DNA of 25,892 nt from Flavobacterium sp. UBA6195 (lineage in GTDB: Bacteria; Bacteroidota; Bacteroidia; Flavobacteriales; Flavobacteriaceae), in NCBI RefSeq assembly GCF_002422095.1, contig NZ_DITB01000082.1:1-25892 (forward strand), in the 5' to 3' direction. The notes beneath the pieces are model-generated. The model did no database searches, was not told where the DNA came from, and saw only the letters and a program-made list of their open reading frames with translations. The stretch's first letter is position 1, and the number at the start of each line of letters is the position of its first letter. Positions 17,605-24,132 of this stretch are shown piece after piece. Both the position numbers and the translations under genes were made by a program.

Positions 17605-18261
17605 ATGAACTACGGAAAAGAATTTAAAAAATATGCTACCAAGCATCACGGAGTAAACAGTTTATATTACGATAAAATTGTTAGCAGCATGACGCCATAT
17701 ATTATTGAAGAACGCCAATTAAACGTAGCTTCGATGGACGTTTTCTCTCGTTTAATGATGGATAGAATCATTTTCTTAGGAACAGGGGTTGATGATTATG
17801 TGGCAAATATTATTCAAGCGCAATTGTTGTTTTTAGAAAGTGTTGATGCTTCTAAAGATATCAGTATTTATATCAATTCACCAGGAGGAAGTGTGTATGC
17901 TGGATTAGGAATTTACGATACCATGCAATTCGTAAAACCTGATGTAGCAACAATTTGTACCGGAATGGCTGCTTCTATGGGAGCAGTTTTGTTATGCGCA
18001 GGAGCTGAAGGAAAACGTTCAGCATTACCACATTCAAGAGTAATGATTCACCAACCATCTGGTGGCGCACAAGGAGTTGCAACCGATATGGAAATCAACT
18101 TGAAAGAAATGTTGAAATTAAAAGAAGAATTATACCAAATCATTTCACAACATTCGAAACAACCTTACGATAAAGTCTATAAAGACAGCGAAAGAGATTA
18201 CTGGATGATTGCTGCTGAAGCAAAAGAATACGGAATGATTGATGAGGTTTTAACAAGATAA
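17605..18261 (+). CDS. clpP: ATP-dependent Clp protease proteolytic subunit
   Basis: The 218-residue serine protease forms the tetradecameric chamber that degrades proteins fed by ClpX or ClpA-type unfoldases. The catalytic triad is visible: S124 in CTGMAASMGAVLL, H149 in SRVMIHQPSGG, and D198 in SERDYW. An N-terminal extension of about 25 residues, longer than in the mature E. coli enzyme, may be removed by self-processing. clpX follows after 81 bases, which contain an inverted repeat. Confidence 0.96.
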   Translation: MNYGKEFKKYATKHHGVNSLYYDKIVSSMTPYIIEERQLNVASMDVFSRLMMDRIIFLGTGVDDYVANIIQAQLLFLESVDASKDISIYINSPGGSVYAGLGIYDTMQFVKPDVATICTGMAASMGAVLLCAGAEGKRSALPHSRVMIHQPSGGAQGVATDMEINLKEMLKLKEELYQIISQHSKQPYDKVYKDSERDYWMIAAEAKEYGMIDEVLTR

Positions 18262-18282
18262 ATAAATATAGTTTTCAGTTTT

Positions 18283-18328
18283 CAGTCACAGTTTTCAGCG
18301 ATATAACTGTGACTGTATACTGTGACTG
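18283..18328. repeat. Inverted and direct repeats in the clpP-clpX gap
   Basis: CAGTCACAGTT (18283-18293) is a perfect reverse complement of AACTGTGACTG (18305-18315), and ACTGTGACTG recurs at 18319-18328. GTTTTCAG is also repeated directly (18271-18278 and 18291-18298). The block is dense with short repeats and lacks a T-run. A dispersed intergenic repeat or a folded mRNA segment between two coexpressed genes is plausible. Confidence 0.7.
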
Positions 18329-18342
18329 CTAACTAAAAAAGG

Positions 18343-19575
18343 ATGGCTAAAGAAGTATTAGAGTGTTCATTCTGCGGAAGGAAAAAGCCTGAAACCAATT
18401 TATTAATTGCAGGGATTAATGCGCATATTTGCGACAAGTGTATCGAACAAGCACACGGAATTGTATTAGAAGAATTAAAACAATCGGGTAATTCTAATTT
18501 AATTGCCGATTTAATTCTTTTAAAACCGAAAGAAATCCGTGCGTTTTTAGATGATTACGTAATTGGACAAGACCAAACAAAGAAAGTAATGAGTGTTGCG
18601 GTTTACAATCACTACAAACGTTTGATGCAAGTTCAATTAGAAGACGAAGTTGAGATTGAAAAAAGTAACATTTTAATGGTAGGACAAACCGGAACTGGTA
18701 AAACATTAGTTGCAAAAACTATTGCAAAAATGTTGAATGTTCCTTTGGCTATTGTGGATGCAACTGTTTTAACAGAAGCGGGTTATGTAGGAGAAGATGT
18801 AGAAAGTATCCTAACACGTTTGTTACAAGCTGCCGATTATGATGTGGCTAAAGCTGAAAGAGGAATTGTATTTATTGACGAAATTGATAAAATTGCTCGT
18901 AAAAGTGATAATCCATCAATAACTCGTGATGTTTCGGGTGAAGGAGTACAGCAAGCTTTATTGAAACTGTTAGAAGGAACTGTTGTAAACGTACCACCAA
19001 AAGGAGGAAGAAAACATCCCGACCAAAAATTCGTAGAAGTTAATACACAAAACATCTTATTTATCGCTGGTGGTGCTTTCGACGGAATTGAAAGAATTAT
19101 TTCAAAACGTTTGAATAGACAAGCGGTGGGTTATAGTTCTTCTATTGGTACAGACCAAATCGATAAAGATAATTTACTACAATATTTGATTCCAAAAGAT
19201 GTAAAAGATTTTGGATTAATTCCAGAAATCATAGGACGTTTACCTGTTCTCACCCACATGGATCCTTTAGATGTAAAAACGTTAAGAGCTATTTTAACCG
19301 AGCCTAAAAATGCCTTAGTAAAACAATATCAAAAATTGTTTGAAATGGATGAAGTGGAGTTACATTTTGAAGAAGAAGCTTTAGATTACATCGTTGAAAA
19401 AGCTTTGGAATATAAATTAGGCGCCAGAGGGTTACGTTCGTTATGCGAAGCCATCTTAACCGATGCTATGTACGAATTGCCAAGTTCTGACGATAAACAT
19501 TTGCAAGTAACAAAAGAATATGCTGAGAATAGTTTAAGTAAAAATTTACTACAACGTTTAAAAGCAGTTTCTTAA
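18343..19575 (+). CDS. clpX: ATP-dependent protease ATP-binding subunit ClpX
   Basis: The 410-residue AAA+ unfoldase recognises tagged substrates and threads them into ClpP. It has the N-terminal zinc-binding domain (C8, C11, C30, C33). Walker A is GQTGTGKT (114-121). The pore loop is GYVG (147-150). Walker B is IVFIDE (175-180). The RKH loop is at 223-225. The ClpP-docking loop region near residue 262 reads AVGYSS, where many species have IGF. Sensor 2 is GARGLRS (360-366). It follows clpP on the same strand and ends at a strong terminator. Confidence 0.97.
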   Translation: MAKEVLECSFCGRKKPETNLLIAGINAHICDKCIEQAHGIVLEELKQSGNSNLIADLILLKPKEIRAFLDDYVIGQDQTKKVMSVAVYNHYKRLMQVQLEDEVEIEKSNILMVGQTGTGKTLVAKTIAKMLNVPLAIVDATVLTEAGYVGEDVESILTRLLQAADYDVAKAERGIVFIDEIDKIARKSDNPSITRDVSGEGVQQALLKLLEGTVVNVPPKGGRKHPDQKFVEVNTQNILFIAGGAFDGIERIISKRLNRQAVGYSSSIGTDQIDKDNLLQYLIPKDVKDFGLIPEIIGRLPVLTHMDPLDVKTLRAILTEPKNALVKQYQKLFEMDEVELHFEEEALDYIVEKALEYKLGARGLRSLCEAILTDAMYELPSSDDKHLQVTKEYAENSLSKNLLQRLKAVS

Positions 19576-19596
19576 CTTGTAGCTCAGTAAAAACAA

Positions 19597-19636
19597 AAAT
19601 AAAGCTCAAAAACATACGTTTTTTTGAGCTTTATTT
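19597..19636. terminator. Intrinsic terminator after clpX
   Basis: A perfect 16-bp stem (19597-19612 with 19621-19636; core AAGCTC / GAGCTT) has an 8-base loop. It has A-runs before and T-runs after, so it can act on both strands and also shields clpX from the minus-strand genes that follow. Confidence 0.85.
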
Positions 19637-19659
19637 GTTTAATCGTTGCGCTTTATTCT

Positions 19660-19729
19660 CCTGCAAGGTTTTCAAAGCCTTGTAGGTGTGAATTGAAATA
19701 CCTACAAGGTCAAAAAAAGACCTTGCAGG
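19660..19729. repeat. Composite palindromic repeat (nested inverted arms)
   Basis: Four related 10-base arms appear in order: CCTGCAAGGT (19660), CCTTGTAGGT (19678), ACCTACAAGG (19700) and ACCTTGCAGG (19720). Arms 1 and 4, and arms 2 and 3, are exact reverse complements. Arms 1 and 2, and 3 and 4, also pair with one G-U, so the unit can fold as one long hairpin or as two small ones. It resembles the CCTTGTAGGT-type intergenic repeats I associate with Flavobacterium genomes. It lies four bases beyond the nuclease gene's stop codon and may end its transcript. Confidence 0.8.
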
Positions 19730-19732
19730 ATA

Positions 19733-20824
19733 TTATTTTCCAGACTTAATTCTATTATCGTGTTTGCACAACATTTGACAATTATCTGCTGCCGTTTTTC
19801 CGCCCTCGTGCCAAGGGGTAATATGGTCGGCTTCCATTTCATTTAGTTCAAATTTTTCGCCACATTTCACACAAATTCCTTTTTGGCGCTCATAGGCTTC
19901 TCGTTTTTGTTTTTCCGAAAAAGTACGAATGCTTAAATGTTTTTCTTTTCGGTTTAATACAAAATAATAAATCCCTTTTTTATTGGATACATCTTCATCT
20001 AACATCAACTGCGTAATTTCTTCTTCTAAAACTTTAGCATCTAATTTATCGTTTTTGTATATATTATATAAAGTTCCCCATTCAATCCCTTTCATTTCTT
20101 TGCGGTATTTTGGAAACGTAACTTTAACCCAATTAATGACGCTTTGAAAATATAACCATAGTTCATTTGCATTGGGTTCAAACTGATTTTTAGACATGTA
20201 TTCTTTAATCTTTCCTTCCGAAATCCAATCAATCGCTTTTTCTAAATATTCTTGGCGATTTGCCGAACCGTTCAAGTATTCATCGCCAATTTTTGGACGA
20301 GAATTTTTTGAGAAATATCGTTTAGCATCCGACACCCACGAACCAGAATAGACTGCATTACGCAATTCTTGTTCTGTTAATACTTTTCCAGCAATGTTGA
20401 TGGTTTCAAACCAATCTAATTTTTCGCTATCGGTTCCAGAACAGAAGTACACCATTAGTTTGTACTCCAAAATTTGCTCTTGCTTATCTTTAGGTAAATT
20501 ATGAAACGCCAAACCTTCAATAGAATAATCGCCATTTACGTATTGGCAAATAGAAATAGTGCGTTGCTGCCCATCAATTACCTCCAATTCTTGGGCTGAG
20601 CTTGCTGAACTATCTCGTACTGCCCAGTACATCACATTCAGTGGAAAATTCTTTTGTAACGTATTGATTACCGCATTACGTTCTTTTACATCATAGACAA
20701 ACTCACGTTGATAAGGCGGACGAATGTCTAGTTTTCCTCCAAAACCTATTACGCCATCATCGTTATTGTCTTTGTAACCATTGGTTAATTCTCTTACGCT
20801 AATTTCTTTGAGTTCTATGTTCAT
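19733..20824 (-). CDS. DUF262-HNH endonuclease, likely restriction component
   Basis: The 363-residue protein joins two domains. Residues ~1-260 match DUF262 (GmrS/ParB-like fold), with PPYQREFVY (36-44) and the nucleotide-cleaving motif IDGQQR (83-88). Residues ~305-363 are an HNH nuclease: C318/C321, ADHITPW (D333, H334), N348, C353 and N357. Such fusions occur in GmrSD-type modification-dependent systems, SspE and BrxU. Here the partner gene is an EcoRI-type adenine methyltransferase, whose stop overlaps this start (ATGA, 20821-20824). Coupled expression with a methyltransferase suggests restriction blocked by adenine methylation, or a methylation-dependent nuclease. This is inference from the gene pair. 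Confidence 0.88.
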   Translation of the reverse strand: MNIELKEISVRELTNGYKDNNDDGVIGFGGKLDIRPPYQREFVYDVKERNAVINTLQKNFPLNVMYWAVRDSSASSAQELEVIDGQQRTISICQYVNGDYSIEGLAFHNLPKDKQEQILEYKLMVYFCSGTDSEKLDWFETINIAGKVLTEQELRNAVYSGSWVSDAKRYFSKNSRPKIGDEYLNGSANRQEYLEKAIDWISEGKIKEYMSKNQFEPNANELWLYFQSVINWVKVTFPKYRKEMKGIEWGTLYNIYKNDKLDAKVLEEEITQLMLDEDVSNKKGIYYFVLNRKEKHLSIRTFSEKQKREAYERQKGICVKCGEKFELNEMEADHITPWHEGGKTAADNCQMLCKHDNRIKSGK

Positions 20825-21885
20825 AGTTTTTTGTTTTTGATGATTATTCTCATATATGGAATCACGGGTTTATTATTTTTGTCATAATAACCTAATACAG
20901 GATGATCTTCTTTAATTGAACCTGTGCCACCACTTTTGTAATAATCTTCTACAAATTTTTTATTCAGACCTTTATCAGCCATTTCCCTGTAAAGATTTCC
21001 CTGACCTTGTCCTATTATTTCAAATTGTTTTGGATTATACTTATCTAAAAATGTTATTGGCACTCCAATATTTCCAAAATAATCAACCGGAATATCTTTT
21101 GTTTTATCCACATTAATAGCGTCATAATTGTCATAAGTGGGATATTCTTCTGGTGTATATTTCTTGTGGAGGATTAAATCTTCATGTCTTTTGTCTATAT
21201 CCAAATTTGTAAACCAAACTACACCTGAAACCCGTATCATTCCATCACGTTTATCCGATGCCGTTGCATAATTTTCATATTGGGTATTAATAAAATGTCC
21301 TGCCCCGCCTTTAAAACCATAACCTAACCACATTTTATTTTCTTTAATTAATTTGAAAATATCTTTATAGGTTATTGCATTTTGATGCCCTACGATGATA
21401 AATTTTTTATCATATTCAATCAATTGCGCTACATATTCCCGAAACAAAGAAAAAGGAGGGTTGGTCACGACAATATCTGCTTGTTTGAGGAGTTCAATAC
21501 TTTCTTGGCTTCTAAAATCGCCATCGCCTTTCAAGGGTTTCACACCAAATTCATTGGCATCGGGTACTTTGTTCCCATTTTTGTCGCCATTGTATTCGAG
21601 ATATACGGCTTGTTCGGAAGTGTTTGTACTAAACAAATCGGCATCTTGATTTTTATAACAAGTGGCTATCAATTTTTTTAGTCCTAAATGCTCAAAATTA
21701 TAGGAGAAATAATGAAAAAAATTGCTAACTCTGGGGTCGTCACAATTACAATAAACGACTTTATCTTTAAAATGCTCTTTATAGTGCCGTAACTCGTTTT
21801 CAATATCTGAAAGTTGGGTATAAAACTCGTCTTTCTTATTGTTTTTGGCTTTGTGGAGATTGGTGTTGGAAGATTGCTTTGTCAT
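20821..21885 (-). CDS. EcoRI-family adenine-specific DNA methyltransferase
   Basis: The 354-residue protein looks like the EcoRI_methylase family. It has the N-terminal NNKKDEFYTQLSDIENEL segment (15-32), a possible SAM-binding region around VVYCNCDDPRVSNFF (43-57), and the catalytic DIVVTNPPFSLF with NPPF at 142-145, as expected for N6-adenine methylation. The recognition site cannot be read from sequence; M.EcoRI itself methylates GAATTC, and GAATTC sites do occur in this window. It is first in a two-gene operon with the DUF262-HNH nuclease (4-base overlap). The start is preceded by a hairpin at 21891-21919 and a long structured leader. Confidence 0.9.
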   Translation of the reverse strand: MTKQSSNTNLHKAKNNKKDEFYTQLSDIENELRHYKEHFKDKVVYCNCDDPRVSNFFHYFSYNFEHLGLKKLIATCYKNQDADLFSTNTSEQAVYLEYNGDKNGNKVPDANEFGVKPLKGDGDFRSQESIELLKQADIVVTNPPFSLFREYVAQLIEYDKKFIIVGHQNAITYKDIFKLIKENKMWLGYGFKGGAGHFINTQYENYATASDKRDGMIRVSGVVWFTNLDIDKRHEDLILHKKYTPEEYPTYDNYDAINVDKTKDIPVDYFGNIGVPITFLDKYNPKQFEIIGQGQGNLYREMADKGLNKKFVEDYYKSGGTGSIKEDHPVLGYYDKNNKPVIPYMRIIIKNKKL

Positions 21886-21890
21886 AGTTT

Positions 21891-21919
21891 AGTTTAAAAG
21901 CGAAGCTTGCTCTTAAACT
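21891..21919. repeat. Inverted repeat immediately upstream of the methyltransferase start
   Basis: AGTTTAAAAGC (21891-21901) and GCTCTTAAACT (21909-21919) are reverse complements over 11 bp with one mismatch that becomes G-U in RNA. The loop has 7 bases. The hairpin ends 5 bases before the ATG at 21885, where it could cover the ribosome-binding region of the methyltransferase mRNA, or serve as an operator in DNA. Confidence 0.65.
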
Positions 21920-21928
21920 AATAAGCAT

Positions 21929-22100
21929 AAAAAAAAGGTGTGGTTGCCGTCCGTTTAAATGCTTACGTTCAACTCGGGTACCTGAGAAGACCCTATGCAC
22001 AAATAAGCACGAACGGTCCACACCAGACTGGTGTGAACCTACGCGACTTATTCTCGTGCATATTGCGAAATTTCTCAGGTTTCGAGTTGAGAGAATAAGA
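21929..22100 (-). ncRNA. Rod-shaped structured RNA with U-run: 6S-like RNA or leader attenuator
   Basis: On the minus strand this region folds into a nearly continuous rod. Stems, in plus coordinates, are: 21969-21976 with 22083-22090, 21980-21987 with 22073-22080, 21994-22000 with 22056-22062, 22002-22007 with 22047-22052, 22015-22018 with 22036-22039, and 22019-22026 with 22028-22035. A central asymmetric internal loop separates the closing from the apical part. The 3' end reads CCACACC followed by eight T. An alternative fold pairs 21937-21965 with 22004-22024 (GGTGTGG/CCACACC, CCGTT/AACGG, TGCTTA/TAAGCA) to make a terminator-like stem before the U-run. Size and shape suggest a 6S-Flavo-type RNA; the alternative fold suggests attenuation of the methyltransferase operon. 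The minus strand is favoured by the U-run and the upstream -7 element. Confidence 0.55.
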
Positions 22101-22163
22101 GCTAAAAGCTCAACGATATGTTTATATTTTTATACTCCTATAATTTTTTGTTTTATCTTATTA

Positions 22164-22171
22164 CAAAGGTA
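22164..22171 (-). promoter_or_regulatory. -7 element upstream of the structured RNA and methyltransferase
   Basis: The minus strand reads TACCTTTG, a full match to TAnnTTTG. Transcription would start near 22158 and run through the structured RNA toward the methyltransferase, giving a leader of about 275 bases. No good -33 TTG is seen, so the promoter may need an activator. Confidence 0.45.
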
Positions 22172-22244
22172 TTTAAAAGTTCATTAGAAATAAAAAATTT
22201 CTTTACTGTACTATTTTTACTTATACTTCATTAATAAATCAACT

Positions 22245-22276
22245 GCCCTACATCATTTACTCAAAAGATGTAGGGC
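22245..22276. repeat. Perfect inverted repeat at the edge of the 22-bp repeat array
   Basis: GCCCTACATC (22245-22254) is the exact reverse complement of GATGTAGGGC (22267-22276), with a 12-base spacer. The right arm is part of the first 22-bp direct repeat, so the left arm is an inverted copy of the same motif. Confidence 0.75.
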
Positions 22277-22328
22277 ATTTAGTAAAAAGATGTACAGCAA
22301 TTATTCAAAAGATGTACATCTTTTTATA
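22263..22328. repeat. Three tandem 22-bp repeats (AAAAGATGTA motif), putative regulator-binding sites
   Basis: AAAAGATGTA begins at 22263, 22285 and 22307, exactly 22 bases apart, or about two helical turns, so bound proteins would sit on the same DNA face. Bases after the core vary between copies. The third copy forms a perfect 18-bp palindrome (22307-22324). The array lies about 95 bases upstream of the minus-strand -7 element of the methyltransferase leader and 23 bases beyond the lipoprotein gene. Spacing like this is typical of LytTR-type response-regulator sites, but no regulator is identified here. The hairpins could also terminate the lipoprotein transcript. Confidence 0.75.
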
Positions 22329-22350
22329 TAGTAGTGCTTATAAATTAAGT

Positions 22351-22518
22351 TTAAGATAATGAAGCTCTGTCTTTATATAGCATTCGAGGTAAAACTGGTT
22401 GAGGTTGCGTTTTTAATTCGCATTTTCTATACGGGCCACATTTGTAGCGTCTTGGACCACAAGAAAACGTGATGGCTAAAATGGCTAATAGTAAAAAACT
22501 AAGGATTATCTTCTTCAT
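22351..22518 (-). CDS. Small lipoprotein (55 aa) downstream of the GH3-family gene
   Basis: Translating the minus strand from the ATG at 22518 gives a 55-residue protein. It starts with a lysine-rich N terminus and a hydrophobic segment (MKKIILSFLLLAILAITFSC), ending in the lipobox cysteine C20. A short basic mature part follows (GPRRYKCGPYRKCELKTQPQ and on), with two more cysteines, C27 and C33. The stop codon TAA is at 22351-22353. The ATG lies only two bases after the stop of the GH3-family gene, so it is probably translated from the same mRNA. The frame is open and the signal is well formed. I do not recognise a family. It would be a lipid-anchored envelope peptide of unknown role. Confidence 0.75.
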   Translation of the reverse strand: MKKIILSFLLLAILAITFSCGPRRYKCGPYRKCELKTQPQPVLPRMLYKDRASLS

Positions 22519-22520
22519 AT

Positions 22521-24032
22521 TTATTGTAAGGATAATAAACTTTCTAAATATATTCTATCATTTGAAAGTCGCGGTACTTTGTGTTGTCCGCCTAATTTAT
22601 CTTGTTGTTTTAACCAATCATAAAAAAGGTTTTCACGTGCCACATTTAGTACTAACGGATTTAAAGTCATATTATTATAACGCTTTGCTTCGTAATCCGA
22701 ATTTACATTTTGTAAATTTTCATCTAATGCCTTTCTGAAGTTTTCTAGATTATCAGGTTTAGTTTTAAATTCAATAATCCATTCGTGCGCTCCTTTTTGT
22801 TTTTCGTTCATGAAAATGGGAGCAACAGTATAATCGGTAATTTCACAATTGAATTCTTTGCAAGTTTTGGTTAATGCTGTATCTGTATTTTCAACCATTA
22901 ATTCTTCTCCAAAAACATTAATATGATGTTTGGTTCTTCCAGTAACTTTTATTCGATACGGGCTTAATGAGGTAAAACGAATGGTATCGCCAATTAAATA
23001 ACGCCATAAACCTGAATTAGTTGTAATTACCAATGCATAATTTTTATTCAATTCTACTTCATTTAATCGAATAACGCGTTGGTTTAGCGTTCCAAAAGTT
23101 TCCATCGGAATAAATTCATAGAAAATACCATAATCTAGCATCAGCAGTAATTCATTAGAATCGTTTCTGTCTTGAATGGCGAAAAATCCTTCTGATGCAT
23201 TATAAATTTCGTAATATTTAAAATTGTCTTTCGGAAATAATTTCTTGTATTGTTCTCTGTAAGGATCAAAATTTACACCTCCATGAAAATAAACTTCTAC
23301 ATTTGGCCAAAGTTCCAATAAGTTTGATTTTCCTGTAGTTTCTAATGTTTTTTGTAGTAAAACCATCATCCAACTTGGTACACCTGCTAAACTTGTTACA
23401 TTTTCGTTGATAGTTTCGTTAACAATAGCAGGAAGTTTGGTTTCCCAATCGCCCATTAACGAAATTTTACTGCTGGGTGTGGAGCTAAATTCAGCCCAAA
23501 TCGGCATGTTGTCAATTAAAATGGCAGATAAATCGCCAAAAAAAGTATTGTTATCTTCATACAATTGCTTGCTACCACCTAAACGAAGACTTTTTCCAAC
23601 AAACATCTGTGAATCTTCATTATTGTTTAGATACAAACACAATAAGTCTTTACTTGCTTTATAATGACAATTTTCTAAAGCTTCTGAACTTACTGGTATA
23701 AATTTGCTCTTAGCATTGGTAGTTCCGCTCGATTTGGCAAACCATTTGATGTTAGAATTCCAAAATACGTTTTGTTCGCCTTGTCTGGTTCTTTCAATTA
23801 AAGGTTCTAAATCTTCATAAGTAGAAACAGGTATTCGCTCACTAAAAGTGGTGTAATTCTTCATAGAAGAAAAGTCATATTTTCTTCCAATTTGGGTGTT
23901 TTCACCAGATTTTATTAGGCTGAAAAGCAATTCTTCTTGCACTTCATGCGGATATTTTAAGAACAATTCCATTTGATGAATTCGTTTCTTTAAAATCCAA
24001 GTGGCAACAGAATTTATAATTTGTAATGGCAT
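22521..24032 (-). CDS. GH3-family adenylating enzyme (acyl-acid-amido synthetase-like)
   Basis: The 503-residue protein matches the GH3 family of the acyl-adenylating superfamily, best known from plants, where members couple hormones to amino acids. The ATP-binding motif FAKSSGTTNAKSKFIP is at about 98-112. The second nucleotide motif IYNASEGFFA lies at ~276-285. LDYGIFYEFIP follows, then the GDTIRF segment. The C-terminal domain (~380-503) is present, so the gene is full length. Bacterial members occur widely in Bacteroidota; their substrates are unknown. It is followed with a two-base gap by a small lipoprotein gene. A full -7 match (TATTTTTG on the minus strand) lies at 24080-24087, without a clear -33 box. 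Confidence 0.9.
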   Translation of the reverse strand: MPLQIINSVATWILKKRIHQMELFLKYPHEVQEELLFSLIKSGENTQIGRKYDFSSMKNYTTFSERIPVSTYEDLEPLIERTRQGEQNVFWNSNIKWFAKSSGTTNAKSKFIPVSSEALENCHYKASKDLLCLYLNNNEDSQMFVGKSLRLGGSKQLYEDNNTFFGDLSAILIDNMPIWAEFSSTPSSKISLMGDWETKLPAIVNETINENVTSLAGVPSWMMVLLQKTLETTGKSNLLELWPNVEVYFHGGVNFDPYREQYKKLFPKDNFKYYEIYNASEGFFAIQDRNDSNELLLMLDYGIFYEFIPMETFGTLNQRVIRLNEVELNKNYALVITTNSGLWRYLIGDTIRFTSLSPYRIKVTGRTKHHINVFGEELMVENTDTALTKTCKEFNCEITDYTVAPIFMNEKQKGAHEWIIEFKTKPDNLENFRKALDENLQNVNSDYEAKRYNNMTLNPLVLNVARENLFYDWLKQQDKLGGQHKVPRLSNDRIYLESLLSLQ

Positions 24033-24132
24033 TTACCTATTTCTAATTTTGAATTATTAAAACGGAATAATAACTTTACCAAAAATAGCAATTTTTTCAA
24101 ATAATCGAACGAAAAAGTAAATCTTAACACAA

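Noticed and set aside
21937..21950. SAM-riboswitch-like GGCAACC motif on the minus strand
   Set aside because: The motif sits at the 3' end just before the U-run, the other conserved SAM-I segments are missing, and no methionine gene follows.
21929..22100. tmRNA, RNase P RNA or SRP RNA
   Set aside because: None of the conserved sequences of these RNAs, such as a tag reading frame or the RNase P core, is seen; the rod shape fits 6S-like RNA better.
22263..22328. CRISPR-like array
   Set aside because: The 22-bp units follow each other directly, with no spacers between conserved repeats and no cas genes nearby.
22469..22738. Plus-strand open frame overlapping the lipoprotein and GH3 3' ends
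   Set aside because: It is antisense to two better-supported genes and shows no family motif or promoter.
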